Source: Methylobacterium sp. GXS13
GTDB taxonomy: Bacteria; Pseudomonadota; Alphaproteobacteria; Rhizobiales; Beijerinckiaceae
NCBI RefSeq assembly: GCF_001455965.1
Contig: NZ_LKKO01000001.1
Span: 310,001-374,000 of the forward strand
Length of the DNA stretch: 64,000 nucleotides
Direction of reading: 5' to 3'
Shown here piece by piece: positions 47,439 through 56,274 of this stretch; positions within the stretch are counted from its first letter, which is position 1; each line of letters begins with the position of its first letter. Under the pieces are notes generated by a model. The model saw only the letters and a program-made list of their open reading frames with translations, did no database searches and was not told where the DNA came from. The translations under genes were made by a program, and so were the position numbers.

Positions 47439-48803
47439 GTGCAGGACGCCAGGATGACGGCCTCGACCTCGACGACTTCCCCTGGGAAAGCCGAGCGGTG
47501 CTCCGCGGACCCGCCGCGCGCCCCCGATTACCGGCCGCGCCTCGCCCTGCTGCCTGCGGATCCGGAGGTGCTGGTGATCGGCGCCGGTGCCGCCGGGATC
47601 GGGGCGGCCCGGACCCTGGTGGAGCGGGGCGTGCGGGTCGCCGTGCTGGAGGCCCGCGACCGGATCGGCGGCCGGGCCTTCACGGTCTCGGTGCGCGGCC
47701 ACGCCCTCGACCTCGGGGCGCACTGGCTCCATGCCGGGCCGATCAACCCGCTGGTGGCTTTGGGCCGGGCGCGCGGGGAGCGCCTGACGCTGGCGCCCCA
47801 GGAGAGCCATGTCTGGGTCGACCGACGCCGGGGCCGTGCCGACGAGATCCGGGCCAATGCCCGGGCCTTCGACCGGGCCGACCAGGCCATGACCCGCGGT
47901 GCGGCTCGGCCGGGGGACGACCGGCCGGCCGAGAGCGCCCTCCCGCCCGGCCTCGGCCCCTGGGGGACCCGGGTGGCGCAGGTCCACGGCCTGGTCTCGG
48001 GCCGGCCGCTCGGCGCGGTGTCGCTGCACGACTTCCCGAGCCTCGAATACAGCGAGAACTACTTCCTGGCCGGCGGCTACGGCAGCTACCTCGCCCGGCT
48101 GGCCAACGATCTGCCGATCGCGCTCGCGAGCCCGGTGACCCGCATCGACTGGTCGGACAGGCGGGTGCGCGTGGAGACGGCGGATGGCGTCGCGTACGCG
48201 GCGAAGGCGGTGATCGTAACGGTGCCGGTCATGGTGCTGCGTGACGGCCCGGCCTTCTCGCCGCCGCTGCCGAACGCAGTCCGGGCCGCGATCGACGGCT
48301 TCACCACGGGCCTGTACGAGCACGCCGTGCTGCACTGGCCGTCGAGCCCCTTCCAGGGCCGGGATCGGCTCGCCGCGATCCACGGCACCCGGCGCTCGCC
48401 CGCCGGCCTCCTCACCCGCATCGACGGCACGCCGTTCCATTACTATGAGCTCGACGTCCACGAGGCCGAGGCGCTGGATGCCGCCGGCTCCGGCGCGGAC
48501 GGGGTCCGCCGCCATGTCCGGTCGGTTCTGGCCGAGCAGTTCGGCCGGGCGCGGCTGCGCGACCTGACCATCCCGGCGGTGAGCGCGTGGCGTCACGATC
48601 CATGGTCGCGCGGCTCCTGGGCGGTGGTGCCCCCCGGCCACGCGCCGGCCCGCGCCTTCCTGCAGGCGCCGCTGGCCGACACGGTCTGGTTCGCCGGGGA
48701 GGCGTTGTCACGGCTGCAATGGGGCACGGTCGGGGGCGCCTACGAGGAGGGCACCCGCGCCGCCGCGGCGGCCGCCGAGCGTATCCGCGCGGGCACAGGC
48801 TGA
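47439..48803 (+). CDS. FAD-dependent amine oxidase-like oxidoreductase
   Basis: A 454-residue flavoprotein. PEVLVIGAGAAGIGAARTLVERGVRVAVLEARDRIGGRAF (split as VIGAGAAGIGAARTL and VLEARDRIGGR) is the dinucleotide-binding start of the flavin monoamine oxidase family. LDLGAHWLHAG is the second flavin contact. The C-terminal WFAGEALSRLQWGTVGGAYEEG is the third. It would oxidise an amine or a polyene-type substrate. I choose the GTG at 47439 because AGGAG lies seven bases before it; an ATG five codons later has no clear site. The substrate is unknown, and no partner genes are evident. Confidence 0.88.
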   Translation: MQDARMTASTSTTSPGKAERCSADPPRAPDYRPRLALLPADPEVLVIGAGAAGIGAARTLVERGVRVAVLEARDRIGGRAFTVSVRGHALDLGAHWLHAGPINPLVALGRARGERLTLAPQESHVWVDRRRGRADEIRANARAFDRADQAMTRGAARPGDDRPAESALPPGLGPWGTRVAQVHGLVSGRPLGAVSLHDFPSLEYSENYFLAGGYGSYLARLANDLPIALASPVTRIDWSDRRVRVETADGVAYAAKAVIVTVPVMVLRDGPAFSPPLPNAVRAAIDGFTTGLYEHAVLHWPSSPFQGRDRLAAIHGTRRSPAGLLTRIDGTPFHYYELDVHEAEALDAAGSGADGVRRHVRSVLAEQFGRARLRDLTIPAVSAWRHDPWSRGSWAVVPPGHAPARAFLQAPLADTVWFAGEALSRLQWGTVGGAYEEGTRAAAAAAERIRAGTG

Positions 48804-48881
48804 AGCGCGCGCGCGCCGCCCGGGGCCGCGCGTCTTGCCGGAGCCCGGCGGGACGGGCATCCCGCTCACGCTCGGGAGCTG

Positions 48882-49520
48882 GTGGAGGCGTGCGTGGATT
48901 GGATCGAGGGGATCGGCTATCTCGGCACCGCGCTCACCATCTCGGCCTCGGCCATGAGCACCATGATCCCGCTGCGGATCATCTCGCTCTGCGCCAGCTG
49001 CGCCGTGATCACCTACGGAATCCTGATCGGCAGCATGCCGGTGGTGCTGACCGAGGCGATCCAGATCCCGTTCAACGCCTACCGGCTCTGGCAGATGATG
49101 CGCCTGGTGCGCGACGTCGAGACCGCGGCCGACGGCAACCTGTCCCTCGAATGGCTGCGCCCGTTCGGATCGCAGCGCCCGTTCGGACTCGGCGAGGTGG
49201 TGTTCCGCAAGGGCGAGCCGGCCGGCGAGATGTACTACGTCGAGAGCGGCGCCTTCCGGATTCCGGAGGTCGGGATCGAGGTGCGCGCCGGCGGGATCGT
49301 CGGTGAACTCGGCCTGCTCGCCCCGGGCAACACCCGGACCGCGTCGCTGATCTGCATCGAGGCCGGCAACGCGCTGTGCGTGTCCTATTCCGACGTGAAG
49401 CAGCTCTATTACCAGAACCCGGAATTCGGGTTCTACTTCCTCAAGCTGACCAGCGAGCGGCTGTTCCAGAGCGCGCAGACCACACCGAAGCCCGTAGCCG
49501 CCCGCGGCGACGCGCTGTAG
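48882..49520 (+). CDS. Membrane protein with C-terminal cyclic-nucleotide-binding domain
   Basis: A 212-residue protein. The first 75 residues hold two or three hydrophobic helices (GYLGTALTISASAMSTMIPL, ISLCASCAVITYGILIGSMPVVL). A cNMP-binding beta-roll follows, with GEVVFRKGEPAGEMYYVESGAFRI and IVGELGLLAPGNTRTASLICIE; the latter is the phosphate-binding cassette region. There is no helix-turn-helix. The membrane-then-cNMP order resembles animal Popeye-domain proteins and some bacterial relatives. Start is a GTG preceded by GGGAG. Role is inferred to be cAMP/cGMP sensing at the membrane. Confidence 0.83.
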   Translation: MEACVDWIEGIGYLGTALTISASAMSTMIPLRIISLCASCAVITYGILIGSMPVVLTEAIQIPFNAYRLWQMMRLVRDVETAADGNLSLEWLRPFGSQRPFGLGEVVFRKGEPAGEMYYVESGAFRIPEVGIEVRAGGIVGELGLLAPGNTRTASLICIEAGNALCVSYSDVKQLYYQNPEFGFYFLKLTSERLFQSAQTTPKPVAARGDAL

Positions 49521-49535
49521 CGCCGCCGTTCGGGA

Positions 49536-50534
49536 TCAGAGCATGCTCGGCAGGATCCGGTCCGGCGGGCGGTGGCCGTCCATGAAGGTTTTGATGTTGA
49601 TGATGACCTTCTCGCCCATGTCGGTGCGGCTCTCGTAGGTCGCCGAGCCCATATGGGGCAGCAGCACGACCTTACCCTGGCGGGCGAGCTTCACGAGGCG
49701 CGGGCTCACTGCGGGCTCCTGCTCGAACACGTCGAGGCCGGCCGCCGAGACGTCGCCAGCCTCGATGAGGCGGGCGAGCGCGTTCTCGTCGATCACCTCG
49801 CCGCGGGCGGTGTTGACCACGATGGCCTCGGGCTTGAGCAGCTTGAGGCGCCGGGCCGAGAGCAGGTGGTAGGTCGCCGGCGTGTGCGGGCAGTTCACCG
49901 ACACGATGTCGACCCGGGCCAGCATCTGGTCGAGGGATTCCCAGTAGGTCGCGTCCAGCGCGCCCTCGATCGCGGCCGGCACCCGGCGGCGGTTGTGGTA
50001 GTGGACCTGCAGGCCGAAGGCGCGGGCGCGCTTGGCGAGCGCCTGGCCGATCCGGCCCATGCCGACGATGCCGAGCCGCTTGCCGGTGATGCGCCGGCCG
50101 AGCATCCAGGTCGGCGACCAGCCCGTGGTCCAGTCGTCGTCCGGGATGATCCGAGCGCCCTCCGTGACCCGGCGGGCCACCGCAAGGATCAGCGCCATGG
50201 TCATGTCGGCGGTGTCCTCGGTCAGGACGCCGGGGGTGTTGGTGACCGTGATGCCGCGCTCCAGGGCGGCGGCCACGTCGATATGATCGACGCCGTTGCC
50301 GAAATTGGCGATCAGCCGCAGGTTCGGGCCGGCCTGGGCGAGCAGCCCGGAATCGATCTCGTCGGTGACGGTGGGGACCAGCACGTCGGCCTCGCGCAGG
50401 GCCGCCGCCAGAGCGTCGGCCGGCATGGCAGCATCGTCGGGACTGAGGCGCACGTCGAACAGCTCGCGCATCCGCGTCTCGACGGCATCCGGCAGGCGCC
50501 GCGTCACGACCACCAGCGGCTTGCGCTTCGACAC
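49536..50534 (-). CDS. D-isomer specific 2-hydroxyacid dehydrogenase (glyoxylate reductase-like)
   Basis: A 332-residue NAD(P)-dependent dehydrogenase. LRLIANFGNGVDHIDVAAALERGITVTNTPG is the substrate-side motif, GKRLGIVGMGRIGQALAKRA the Rossmann glycine turn, VVNTARGEVIDENAL the region with the catalytic Arg, DVFEQEP the Glu, and LLPHMGSATYESR the His. It reduces glyoxylate or hydroxypyruvate, or a similar 2-ketoacid. Start is a GTG at 50534 with GGGGAGAG upstream. The frame continues upstream to 51011 but that part is Arg/Pro-rich and lacks family sequence. Confidence 0.93.
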   Translation of the reverse strand: MSKRKPLVVVTRRLPDAVETRMRELFDVRLSPDDAAMPADALAAALREADVLVPTVTDEIDSGLLAQAGPNLRLIANFGNGVDHIDVAAALERGITVTNTPGVLTEDTADMTMALILAVARRVTEGARIIPDDDWTTGWSPTWMLGRRITGKRLGIVGMGRIGQALAKRARAFGLQVHYHNRRRVPAAIEGALDATYWESLDQMLARVDIVSVNCPHTPATYHLLSARRLKLLKPEAIVVNTARGEVIDENALARLIEAGDVSAAGLDVFEQEPAVSPRLVKLARQGKVVLLPHMGSATYESRTDMGEKVIINIKTFMDGHRPPDRILPSML

Positions 50535-50895
50535 GTCTCTCTCCCCGTCAGCCTCGCGGCCGTGTTGGCGATCCCGGCCCGGCGGGCCCGATCCGGACCA
50601 CGCGTGGCAAGCGTCCGTTAACCGAACTCGGCCAGACAGGTCGGGTGCGAGGCACCGGTCCCGGAGCCTGTTCCGACCCATCGGCCTCTCTACCAGAGGT
50701 GGGCCGGAACACAATCGGATGCCGGCAGGATCCGCGCACCGACGGGCCGCGATCGCGACAGCCCGGGCTTCTTCGGCCTCCCCTCGAACAGGGATCGCCG
50801 GGTCCCGGGACGCATCGGAATCAGGATTCGAAACCCGGGCGGGTGGCCAGAGGCGAGTCCGCCGGGCATCGTCAGGTCGGGAGTGGGAGAGGACC
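50535..50895. other. Intergenic stretch between divergent genes
   Basis: About 360 bases that must hold the promoters of the leftward dehydrogenase and the rightward SH3 protein. No gene or conspicuous repeat is seen. Confidence 0.6.
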
Positions 50896-51459
50896 ATGCG
50901 CGCGTCACGCCTGAGCTTCGCCGTCGCGGCGCTGCTTCTGAGCGGGTTGGTCGGTGCCAGCGCGGCCCCGCCGACCGCGAAGCCCGACACCGGAATCGGC
51001 CCCGTCACCAAGCTGCCGCTGCCCCGCTACGCCAGCCTGAAGACCGACCGCGTCAACCTGCGGGAAGGGCCCTCGAAGGATCACCGCACCCTCTGGGTGT
51101 TCCAGCGCGCCGGCCTGCCGGTGGAGATCGTCGGCGAGTTCGAGACCTGGCGGCGGATCCGCGATTCGGAGGGCACCGAGGGCTGGGTGCTGCACTCGCT
51201 GCTCTCCGGCCGTCGCACTGCCATCGTCAATGCCGGCCCCGACAAGGGCGCCGAGAAGGCCGCCGTCTCGTTGCGCGCCAAGGCCGACGAGGGCGCCGAG
51301 GACGAGGCCCGCCTTCAGACCGGGGTGATCGGCAGCGTGAAGAGCTGCACCGGCACGTGGTGCCGCCTGATCGTGACGCTCCCCAACCGCCGGGACGTGG
51401 ACGGCTACATCCGCCAGACCCGTCTCTGGGGCGTGTATCCGAACGAGGTGGTGGAATAG
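50896..51459 (+). CDS. Secreted bacterial SH3-domain protein
   Basis: A 187-residue protein with a signal peptide (SFAVAALLLSGLVGASAA). It has two SH3b-like repeats. The first, DRVNLREGPSKDHRTLWVFQ...LPVEIVGEFETWRRIRDSEGTEGWV, is canonical (VNLREGPS and GWVL). The second, VSLRAKADEGAEDEARLQTGVIGSVKSC, is more divergent. Such proteins usually bind cell-wall peptides. The two cysteines in SCTGTWC may form a disulfide. Start ATG at 50896 follows GAGAGG. Confidence 0.88.
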   Translation: MRASRLSFAVAALLLSGLVGASAAPPTAKPDTGIGPVTKLPLPRYASLKTDRVNLREGPSKDHRTLWVFQRAGLPVEIVGEFETWRRIRDSEGTEGWVLHSLLSGRRTAIVNAGPDKGAEKAAVSLRAKADEGAEDEARLQTGVIGSVKSCTGTWCRLIVTLPNRRDVDGYIRQTRLWGVYPNEVVE

Positions 51460-51536
51460 GTTTTGGTTTTTGGGGAGGGGCGCCGGGCAACGCCGGTCGG
51501 CTCGATCCGGCGAGCCGATCTGCGTCGCGCCTTCCA

Positions 51537-51650
51537 CCCACATCCTAATCCTGTTGTGGCAGCGCGCAGCGTCGCGCTCAAAGGAGCCCTCCAGCTTTCG
51601 CGCGATCCCTCGACTTCTCCTCCGAGGCCTCCGCTACCGGGCTTGCGGAT
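51537..51650. repeat. Dispersed palindromic repeat, type 1-like
   Basis: CCACATCCTAATCCTGTTGTG, then CAGCGTCGCGCTCAAAGGAGCCCT and CCTCCGAGGCCTCCGCTACCG, is a diverged relative of the element at 36262 (shared ATCCT and AAGGAGCCCT blocks). It lies directly after the SH3-protein gene and before the larger type 2 repeat. A C10 run follows at 51701-51710. I see no coding capacity from 51460 to 52036. Confidence 0.5.
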
Positions 51651-51712
51651 CCACACATTGAAGTCGGCAGAAGCCACGGGAGGCACGGCGGCTCTCCCTT
51701 CCCCCCCCCCTC

Positions 51713-51923
51713 TGCGGACTAGCAGATTCACAGATCGGCTTCGGTCTTCGGCAAGCCTCTGAAACACGACGCGTTCCCCCCCTTGTGGGGAGGGATCAGG
51801 GGTGGGGGTGGTGCAGAATGGAGCGCAGCGGTGCCTTCTGAACCACCCCCACCTCCAACGCCTCTCCACAAGGGGGAGGAGAGCGCGTCGGGCATGACCG
51901 ATCACACTGTGTAACCATCGTAG
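51713..51923. repeat. Dispersed palindromic repeat, type 2, copy B
   Basis: About 210 bases in the same orientation as 36406-36630. It repeats GATTCACAGAT, CAAGCCTCTGAAACAC, AGGGGTGGGGGTGGTGC, TCTGAACCACCCCCACCTCC and AAGGGGGAGGAGAG. The arms differ by paired changes (TTGTGGGGAGG against CTCTCCACAAG), so the hairpin is conserved although the sequence is not identical. This compensatory pattern suggests the fold matters or that each copy is mobile as a hairpin. Confidence 0.8.
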
Positions 51924-51974
51924 CCCGCCCGGGAGACGGCACCCGCGACGCATCCGGCAACGACGGACACGCAA

Positions 51975-52001
51975 CAAAAAAGCCGCCCGAAACCGGGCGG
52001 C
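51975..52001 (-). terminator. irr: Intrinsic terminator of irr
   Basis: On the minus strand an 8-bp perfect stem, GCCGCCCG / CGGGCGGC (52001-51982), with a four-base loop is followed by six T. It lies 35 bases beyond the irr stop codon. This is the clearest Rho-independent terminator of the left-transcribed genes here. Confidence 0.92.
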
Positions 52002-52036
52002 TCGACGTCGACGCGCGGGGCCGAAGCCCCGAACAA

Positions 52037-52552
52037 TCAGCTCTGGCGGCGGCCGGCGGGGCGGGCGCGGCGCAGGCGGACGATCACCTCGACGCCGGCG
52101 ATCTCCATGCCCTCGGGGGCCTCGGGGAGGGAATCGACCGTGATGCCGCAATCCGGCATGTCGATCACCTGGTTCTCGTCCTCGAGGTAGAAGTGGTGGT
52201 GCTCGCTCGGGTTCGTGTCGAAATATGCCTTCGACCCGTCGAGCGCGAGCTGGCGCAGCAAACCCGCCTCGGTGAACTGGTGGAGCGTGTTGTAGACGGT
52301 GGCCAGTGAGACCGGCACCTTGGCGCGCATCGCCTCGTCGTAGAGCATCTCGGCGGTCAGGTGCCGGTCGCCGCGGCCGAACAGGAGCCAGCCCAGGGAC
52401 AGGCGCTGCCGGGTCGGACGCAGGCCGGCCCGACGCAGGCGGTCGCGCAGATCGGACAGCGGACAACCGCGACGCGGCATGCCGTTCGCTTCCAGCTGGG
52501 GGGCGGGGACCCGGCCGTTGAGGATCGCCTGAAGGGGCAGCAGTTCGGACAT
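52037..52552 (-). CDS. irr: Iron response regulator Irr (Fur family)
   Basis: A 171-residue Fur-superfamily transcription factor. LRRAGLRPTRQRLSLGWLLFGRGDRHLTAEMLYDEA is the winged-helix start typical of Irr (GLRPTRQRL and RHLTAEMLY), and PVSLATVYNTLHQFTEAGLL the recognition helix. SEHHHFYLEDENQVID holds the metal/heme histidine cluster. An N-terminal Cys-Pro (GCP, about C30) matches the position of the heme-regulatory motif of rhizobial Irr. Known role: repress or activate iron and heme genes under low iron, with heme triggering loss of activity. It diverges from fabA, a gene order conserved in Hyphomicrobiales. It has its own terminator. Confidence 0.93.
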   Translation of the reverse strand: MSELLPLQAILNGRVPAPQLEANGMPRRGCPLSDLRDRLRRAGLRPTRQRLSLGWLLFGRGDRHLTAEMLYDEAMRAKVPVSLATVYNTLHQFTEAGLLRQLALDGSKAYFDTNPSEHHHFYLEDENQVIDMPDCGITVDSLPEAPEGMEIAGVEVIVRLRRARPAGRRQS

Positions 52553-52788
52553 TGCGGGACTGAACGCTCGACGAGGACCCTGTAGGAATGGGATTCGTCA
52601 TACTATACGGAAGTGGACATGCGGTCGCAACCCAAGGCGCCTTGCCGAGCCGGTGCGCATCCCCTGCGAAGTCGTTGATGGCTTTGAAGGCGCTGCGCCC
52701 CGTGCTAACCCGCGCGCCGAACAACCAGGCCAGGGCCGCGCACCGCAAGCCAGCCCCCCAAGAGAGTCCAGAGGAAACAGCCACCTTC

Positions 52789-53325
52789 ATGCCGACAGAT
52801 GCCGAGACGCCGGAACAGACCGCGAGCCGCAAGTCGCACTATTCCTACGAGGATCTACTGGCCTGCGGGCGCGGCGAGCTCTTCGGCGCCGGAAATGCAC
52901 AGCTTCCGCTGCCGCCGATGCTGATGTTCGACCGGATCACCAGCATCGGGCAGGAGGGCGGCGCCCACGGCAAGGGCCATGTCACAGCCGAGCTCGATAT
53001 CCGGCCGGACCTGTGGTTCTTCCCGTGCCATTTCCAGGGCGACCCGGTGATGCCGGGCTGCCTGGGCCTCGATGCCCTGTGGCAGATGCTGGGGTTCCAT
53101 CTCGGTTGGCTGGGTTCTCCAGGCCGCGGCCGGGCACTCGGCGTCGGCGAGGTCAAGCTCGCCGGGCAGGTGCTGCCGACCATGAAGAAGGTCGTCTACA
53201 ATGTGGACGTGAAGCGCGTCCGGCAGGGCAAGCTGGTGCTGGGCATCGGCGACGGCTGGCTTGAGGCGGACGGGGAGCGCGTCTACCAGGTTCAGGATAT
53301 GCGCGTCGGCCTGTTCCAGAGCTGA
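52789..53325 (+). CDS. fabA: 3-hydroxydecanoyl-ACP dehydratase/isomerase
   Basis: A 178-residue hot-dog-fold enzyme that makes the cis double bond of unsaturated fatty acids. The active site is [23 protein letters not shown], with H81 and D95 spaced 14 apart as in the E. coli protein. [10 protein letters not shown] and [11 protein letters not shown] are further signatures. I use the ATG at 52789. The extra in-frame upstream stretch from 52588 is not family sequence and lies in the irr-fabA promoter region. fabB and fabI follow on the same strand. Confidence 0.97.
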   Translation: MPTDAETPEQTASRKSHYSYEDLLACGRGELFGAGNAQLPLPPMLMFDRITSIGQEGGAHGKGHVTAELDIRPDLWFFPCHFQGDPVMPGCLGLDALWQMLGFHLGWLGSPGRGRALGVGEVKLAGQVLPTMKKVVYNVDVKRVRQGKLVLGIGDGWLEADGERVYQVQDMRVGLFQS

Positions 53326-53467
53326 GTGCGCCGCGTTTCGAGGGCGTGTTTCACACCCGGCGCGCAACGCCGGACGCCCTCGGCAGTTGAGATTGTACCC
53401 GCGTCACCTTAGCTGACCGGGACGCGGCACGGGCGACCGATGCCGCGACGGAGGTATCGACACCACC

Positions 53468-54694
53468 ATGCGCCGCGTCGTCATCACCGGGATGGGCATC
53501 GTCTCGTCCATCGGCAACACCACGCAGGAGGTGCTCGCCTCCCTACGCGAGGCGCGTTCGGGCATTGCGCGCGACGCGAGCTATGCCGAGCACAATTTCC
53601 GCAGCCAGGTCTCGGGCCGGCCCAGCCTCGATCCCGAGGGCGTGGTCGACCGTCGCGCCATGCGCTTCCACGGCGGCGGCTCCGCGTGGAACCACGTCGC
53701 CATGGATCAGGCGATCCGCGATTCGGGCCTTGAGCAGGCCGAGATCTCCCACGAGCGCACCGGCATCATCATGGGATCGGGCGGTCCCTCGACCCGGGTG
53801 ATCGTGGATGCCGCCGCCATCACCCGCGACAAGGGTCCGAAGCGGATCGGCCCGTTCGCGGTGCCGAAGGCGATGTCCTCAACCGCCTCCGCAACGCTGG
53901 CGACCTGGTTCAAGATCCGCGGCGTGAACTACTCGATCTCGTCGGCCTGTGCGACCTCCAACCATTGCATCGGCAACGCCGCCGAGATCATCCAGGGCGG
54001 TCGTCAGGACATCATCTTCGCGGGCGGTTGCGAGGATCTGGACTGGACCCTCTCGTCGCTGTTCGACGCCATGGGCGCCATGTCGTCGAAGTACAACGAC
54101 ACGCCGGCCCGGGCGTCGCGCGCCTACGACGCCAACCGCGACGGCTTCGTCATCGCCGGCGGCGCTGGCGTGCTGGTCCTCGAGGAACTGGAGCACGCAA
54201 AGGCCCGCGGCGCCCGGATCTACGGCGAGATCGCCGGCTACGGCGCCACCTCGGACGGCCACGACATGGTCGCCCCGTCGGGGGAGGGCGCGGTGCGCTG
54301 CATGCGCCAGGCGATGGAAGGCCTGAAGGGCGCGCGGATCGACTACATCAACCCGCATGCGACCTCGACCCCGGTCGGCGACGACAAGGAGATCGAGGCG
54401 ATCCGCGAGGTGTTCGGCCGCGGCGAGGATTGCCCGCCGATCTCGGCGACCAAGTCGCTCACCGGCCACTCGCTGGGCGCCACGGGGGTGCAGGAGGCGA
54501 TCTACAGCCTCCTGATGATGCAGAACGGCTTCATCTGCGAGAGCGCGCATATCGACACGATCGATCCCGCCTTCGCCGATATGCCGATCCTGCGCGAGCG
54601 CCGGGATGACGCCAAGCTGGGTCACGTCCTGACCAACTCCTTCGGCTTCGGCGGCACCAACGCCACCCTGGTCCTGAAGCACGTGGACGCTTGA
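53468..54694 (+). CDS. fabB: 3-oxoacyl-ACP synthase I
   Basis: A 408-residue condensing enzyme that extends the unsaturated acyl chain started by FabA. The nucleophile is C161 in [12 protein letters not shown], and the two catalytic histidines are in [11 protein letters not shown] (about 297) and [11 protein letters not shown] (about 332). [11 protein letters not shown] closes the fold. GGAGG lies about 13 bases before the ATG. FabA-FabB adjacency fits a shared pathway for unsaturated fatty acids. Confidence 0.97.
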   Translation: MRRVVITGMGIVSSIGNTTQEVLASLREARSGIARDASYAEHNFRSQVSGRPSLDPEGVVDRRAMRFHGGGSAWNHVAMDQAIRDSGLEQAEISHERTGIIMGSGGPSTRVIVDAAAITRDKGPKRIGPFAVPKAMSSTASATLATWFKIRGVNYSISSACATSNHCIGNAAEIIQGGRQDIIFAGGCEDLDWTLSSLFDAMGAMSSKYNDTPARASRAYDANRDGFVIAGGAGVLVLEELEHAKARGARIYGEIAGYGATSDGHDMVAPSGEGAVRCMRQAMEGLKGARIDYINPHATSTPVGDDKEIEAIREVFGRGEDCPPISATKSLTGHSLGATGVQEAIYSLLMMQNGFICESAHIDTIDPAFADMPILRERRDDAKLGHVLTNSFGFGGTNATLVLKHVDA

Positions 54695-54759
54695 CTGTCT
54701 CATATCGGAACCACTGCGTTTCACGCGGCGTTTACGCTCCGTTGGATGAGGTGGTGACG

Positions 54760-54876
54760 ATGGGTACGTTCCTGATCGGAGCTCTGAGCGGCCTGATGAT
54801 CGCGGGCTGCGCCGCGATCTACGCGAAGCAGGCGCTGATCGAGGAAGCCCGCTCCCATACGGACGGGTACTTCTAG
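54760..54876 (+). CDS. 38-residue single-helix membrane peptide
   Basis: The peptide is MGTFLIGALSGLMIAGCAAI, then YAKQALIEEARSHTDGYF. It has one hydrophobic helix with a small-residue face (GxxxG-like) followed by a charged tail. The ATG at 54760 has GAGG nine bases upstream. The open frame continues upstream to 54691 but that segment lacks a ribosome site. It lies between fabB and a strong terminator, so it may be the last gene of the fabA-fabB transcript. No family is known to me. Confidence 0.5.
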   Translation: MGTFLIGALSGLMIAGCAAIYAKQALIEEARSHTDGYF

Positions 54877-54901
54877 ACCCTCCCTGCACGCCGAGATCGA
54901 T

Positions 54902-54929
54902 GCCCCGCCCTCCGGCGGGGCTTTTTTTT
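54902..54929 (+). terminator. Intrinsic terminator after fabB and the small peptide
   Basis: GCCCCGCC (54902-54909), loop CTCC, GGCGGGGC (54914-54921), then eight T (54922-54929): a textbook Rho-independent terminator on the plus strand. It separates fabA-fabB from fabI, which therefore needs its own promoter in 54930-55068. Confidence 0.95.
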
Positions 54930-55068
54930 GGCCCCTGCGATGGGCCATCCGGTTTGGAGCGCAGGGCAAGCCGCGCTAAGGCACCTTCGTCGCGGACAGG
55001 TTGTTGAACCGCATCGCGGCGCGTCCCCGCCTCCGGGGGCGGCGTGCTCGTACGGAATGTGAGTCGGC

Positions 55069-55899
55069 ATGACAGGTTTGATGGCGGGCAAGCGCGGCCT
55101 GATCATGGGCGTCGCCAACGATCACTCGATCGCCTGGGGCATCGCCCGGACCCTCCACGCCCACGGCGCGCGGCTCGCCTTCACGTATCAGGGCGAGGCT
55201 CTGGGGCGCCGGGTCGCGCCTCTGGCGGCGCGGCTCGATTCCGACATCGTGCTGCCCTGCGACGTGGAAGACGTCGCCTCGGTGGACGCCACCTTCGCGG
55301 CCCTGGACGAGCGCTTCGACGACGGCCTCGACTTCGTGGTCCACGCCATCGGCTTCTCCGACAAGGCGCAGCTCAAGGGCCGCTACGTCGACGTCACAAC
55401 CCGCGAGAACTTCGCGCGGACCCTGACGATCTCGTGCTTCTCCTTCACCGAGATCGCCCAGCGCGCCGCCAAGCGGATGAAGACCGGCGGCTCCCTGCTG
55501 ACCCTCACCTACGGTGGCTCGACCCGGGTGATGCCGAACTACAACGTGATGGGCGTGGCCAAGGCGGCGCTGGAGGCCTCGGTCCGCTACCTCGCGAGCG
55601 ATCTCGGCCCGGACGGCATCCGGGTCAACGCGCTTTCGGCCGGCCCGATGCGGACGCTGGCCGGCGCCGGCATCGCCGATGCCCGCCTGATGTTCAACCA
55701 CCAGCGCGCCCACGCTCCGCTGCGCCGCACCGTCAGCCTCGACGATGTCGGCGGCTCGGCCCTCTACCTGCTGTCGCCGCTCTCCGGCGGCGTCACCGGC
55801 GAGGTCCATTTCGTCGATGCCGGTTTCAACATCATCTCGATGCCGCGCCCGGACGTGCTTCAGGCTCAGGACGAGGCCGGCGTCGTCGGCGATGCCTGA
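55069..55899 (+). CDS. fabI: Enoyl-ACP reductase (NADH)
   Basis: A 276-residue short-chain dehydrogenase-type reductase that completes each round of fatty-acid elongation. GLIMGVANDHSIAWGIARTLHAHGA binds NAD. DFVVHAIGFSD and LTLTYGGSTRVMPNYNVMGVAKAALE hold the FabI active pair Y158 and K165, six residues apart. VNALSAGPMRTLAG and VDAGFNIISM are family marks. It follows the fabA/fabB unit after the terminator. Confidence 0.97.
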   Translation: MTGLMAGKRGLIMGVANDHSIAWGIARTLHAHGARLAFTYQGEALGRRVAPLAARLDSDIVLPCDVEDVASVDATFAALDERFDDGLDFVVHAIGFSDKAQLKGRYVDVTTRENFARTLTISCFSFTEIAQRAAKRMKTGGSLLTLTYGGSTRVMPNYNVMGVAKAALEASVRYLASDLGPDGIRVNALSAGPMRTLAGAGIADARLMFNHQRAHAPLRRTVSLDDVGGSALYLLSPLSGGVTGEVHFVDAGFNIISMPRPDVLQAQDEAGVVGDA

Positions 55900-55911
55900 A
55901 GCCTGAGCCGG

Positions 55912-56169
55912 CTATTCTTCCGGGATCCGGCCCGGGGGCACAGGCCCCCGGCTCCGCTGGCGCTCGCCGCGGACCGACGGGCGCTGACGCTCGGCCCGGA
56001 CCTCGTCGGGGGCGGGCGGGGCGGAGGGATAATTCGAAGCGAACGGATTGGCCGGCGCAGCCCGCGAAGAGCCGCCGAAGAGAGACTCGAAAAAACCCTC
56101 CTCGGCGTGGACATTCTGCGAAGCGAGCAGGAGGCCGAGGGCCAGGATCGGTCGAAGAAACGTCGTCAT
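55912..56169 (-). CDS. Small secreted hypothetical protein
   Basis: An 85-residue protein with a signal peptide (LRPILALGLLLASQNVHAE). The mature part is short, with one GFFESLFGGSSR segment and a Pro/Arg-rich, probably disordered tail. I recognise no family. It converges with fabI at a gap of 12 bases, and its start faces the DUF2188 gene. Confidence 0.6.
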   Translation of the reverse strand: MTTFLRPILALGLLLASQNVHAEEGFFESLFGGSSRAAPANPFASNYPSAPPAPDEVRAERQRPSVRGERQRSRGPVPPGRIPEE

Positions 56170-56274
56170 GCGGCGCCCGTAGCGTGACTTTCCGGCGGAT
56201 CGGAGGCCGGTCGGGAACCCCGCGGCGCGCGACGGGTTCGCGCTCAACACAACCGCGTGCGTACAGGAGTCGTG

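Noticed and set aside
49572-50621. 349-codon open frame on the plus strand
   Set aside because: Antisense to the 2-hydroxyacid dehydrogenase, no conserved pattern.
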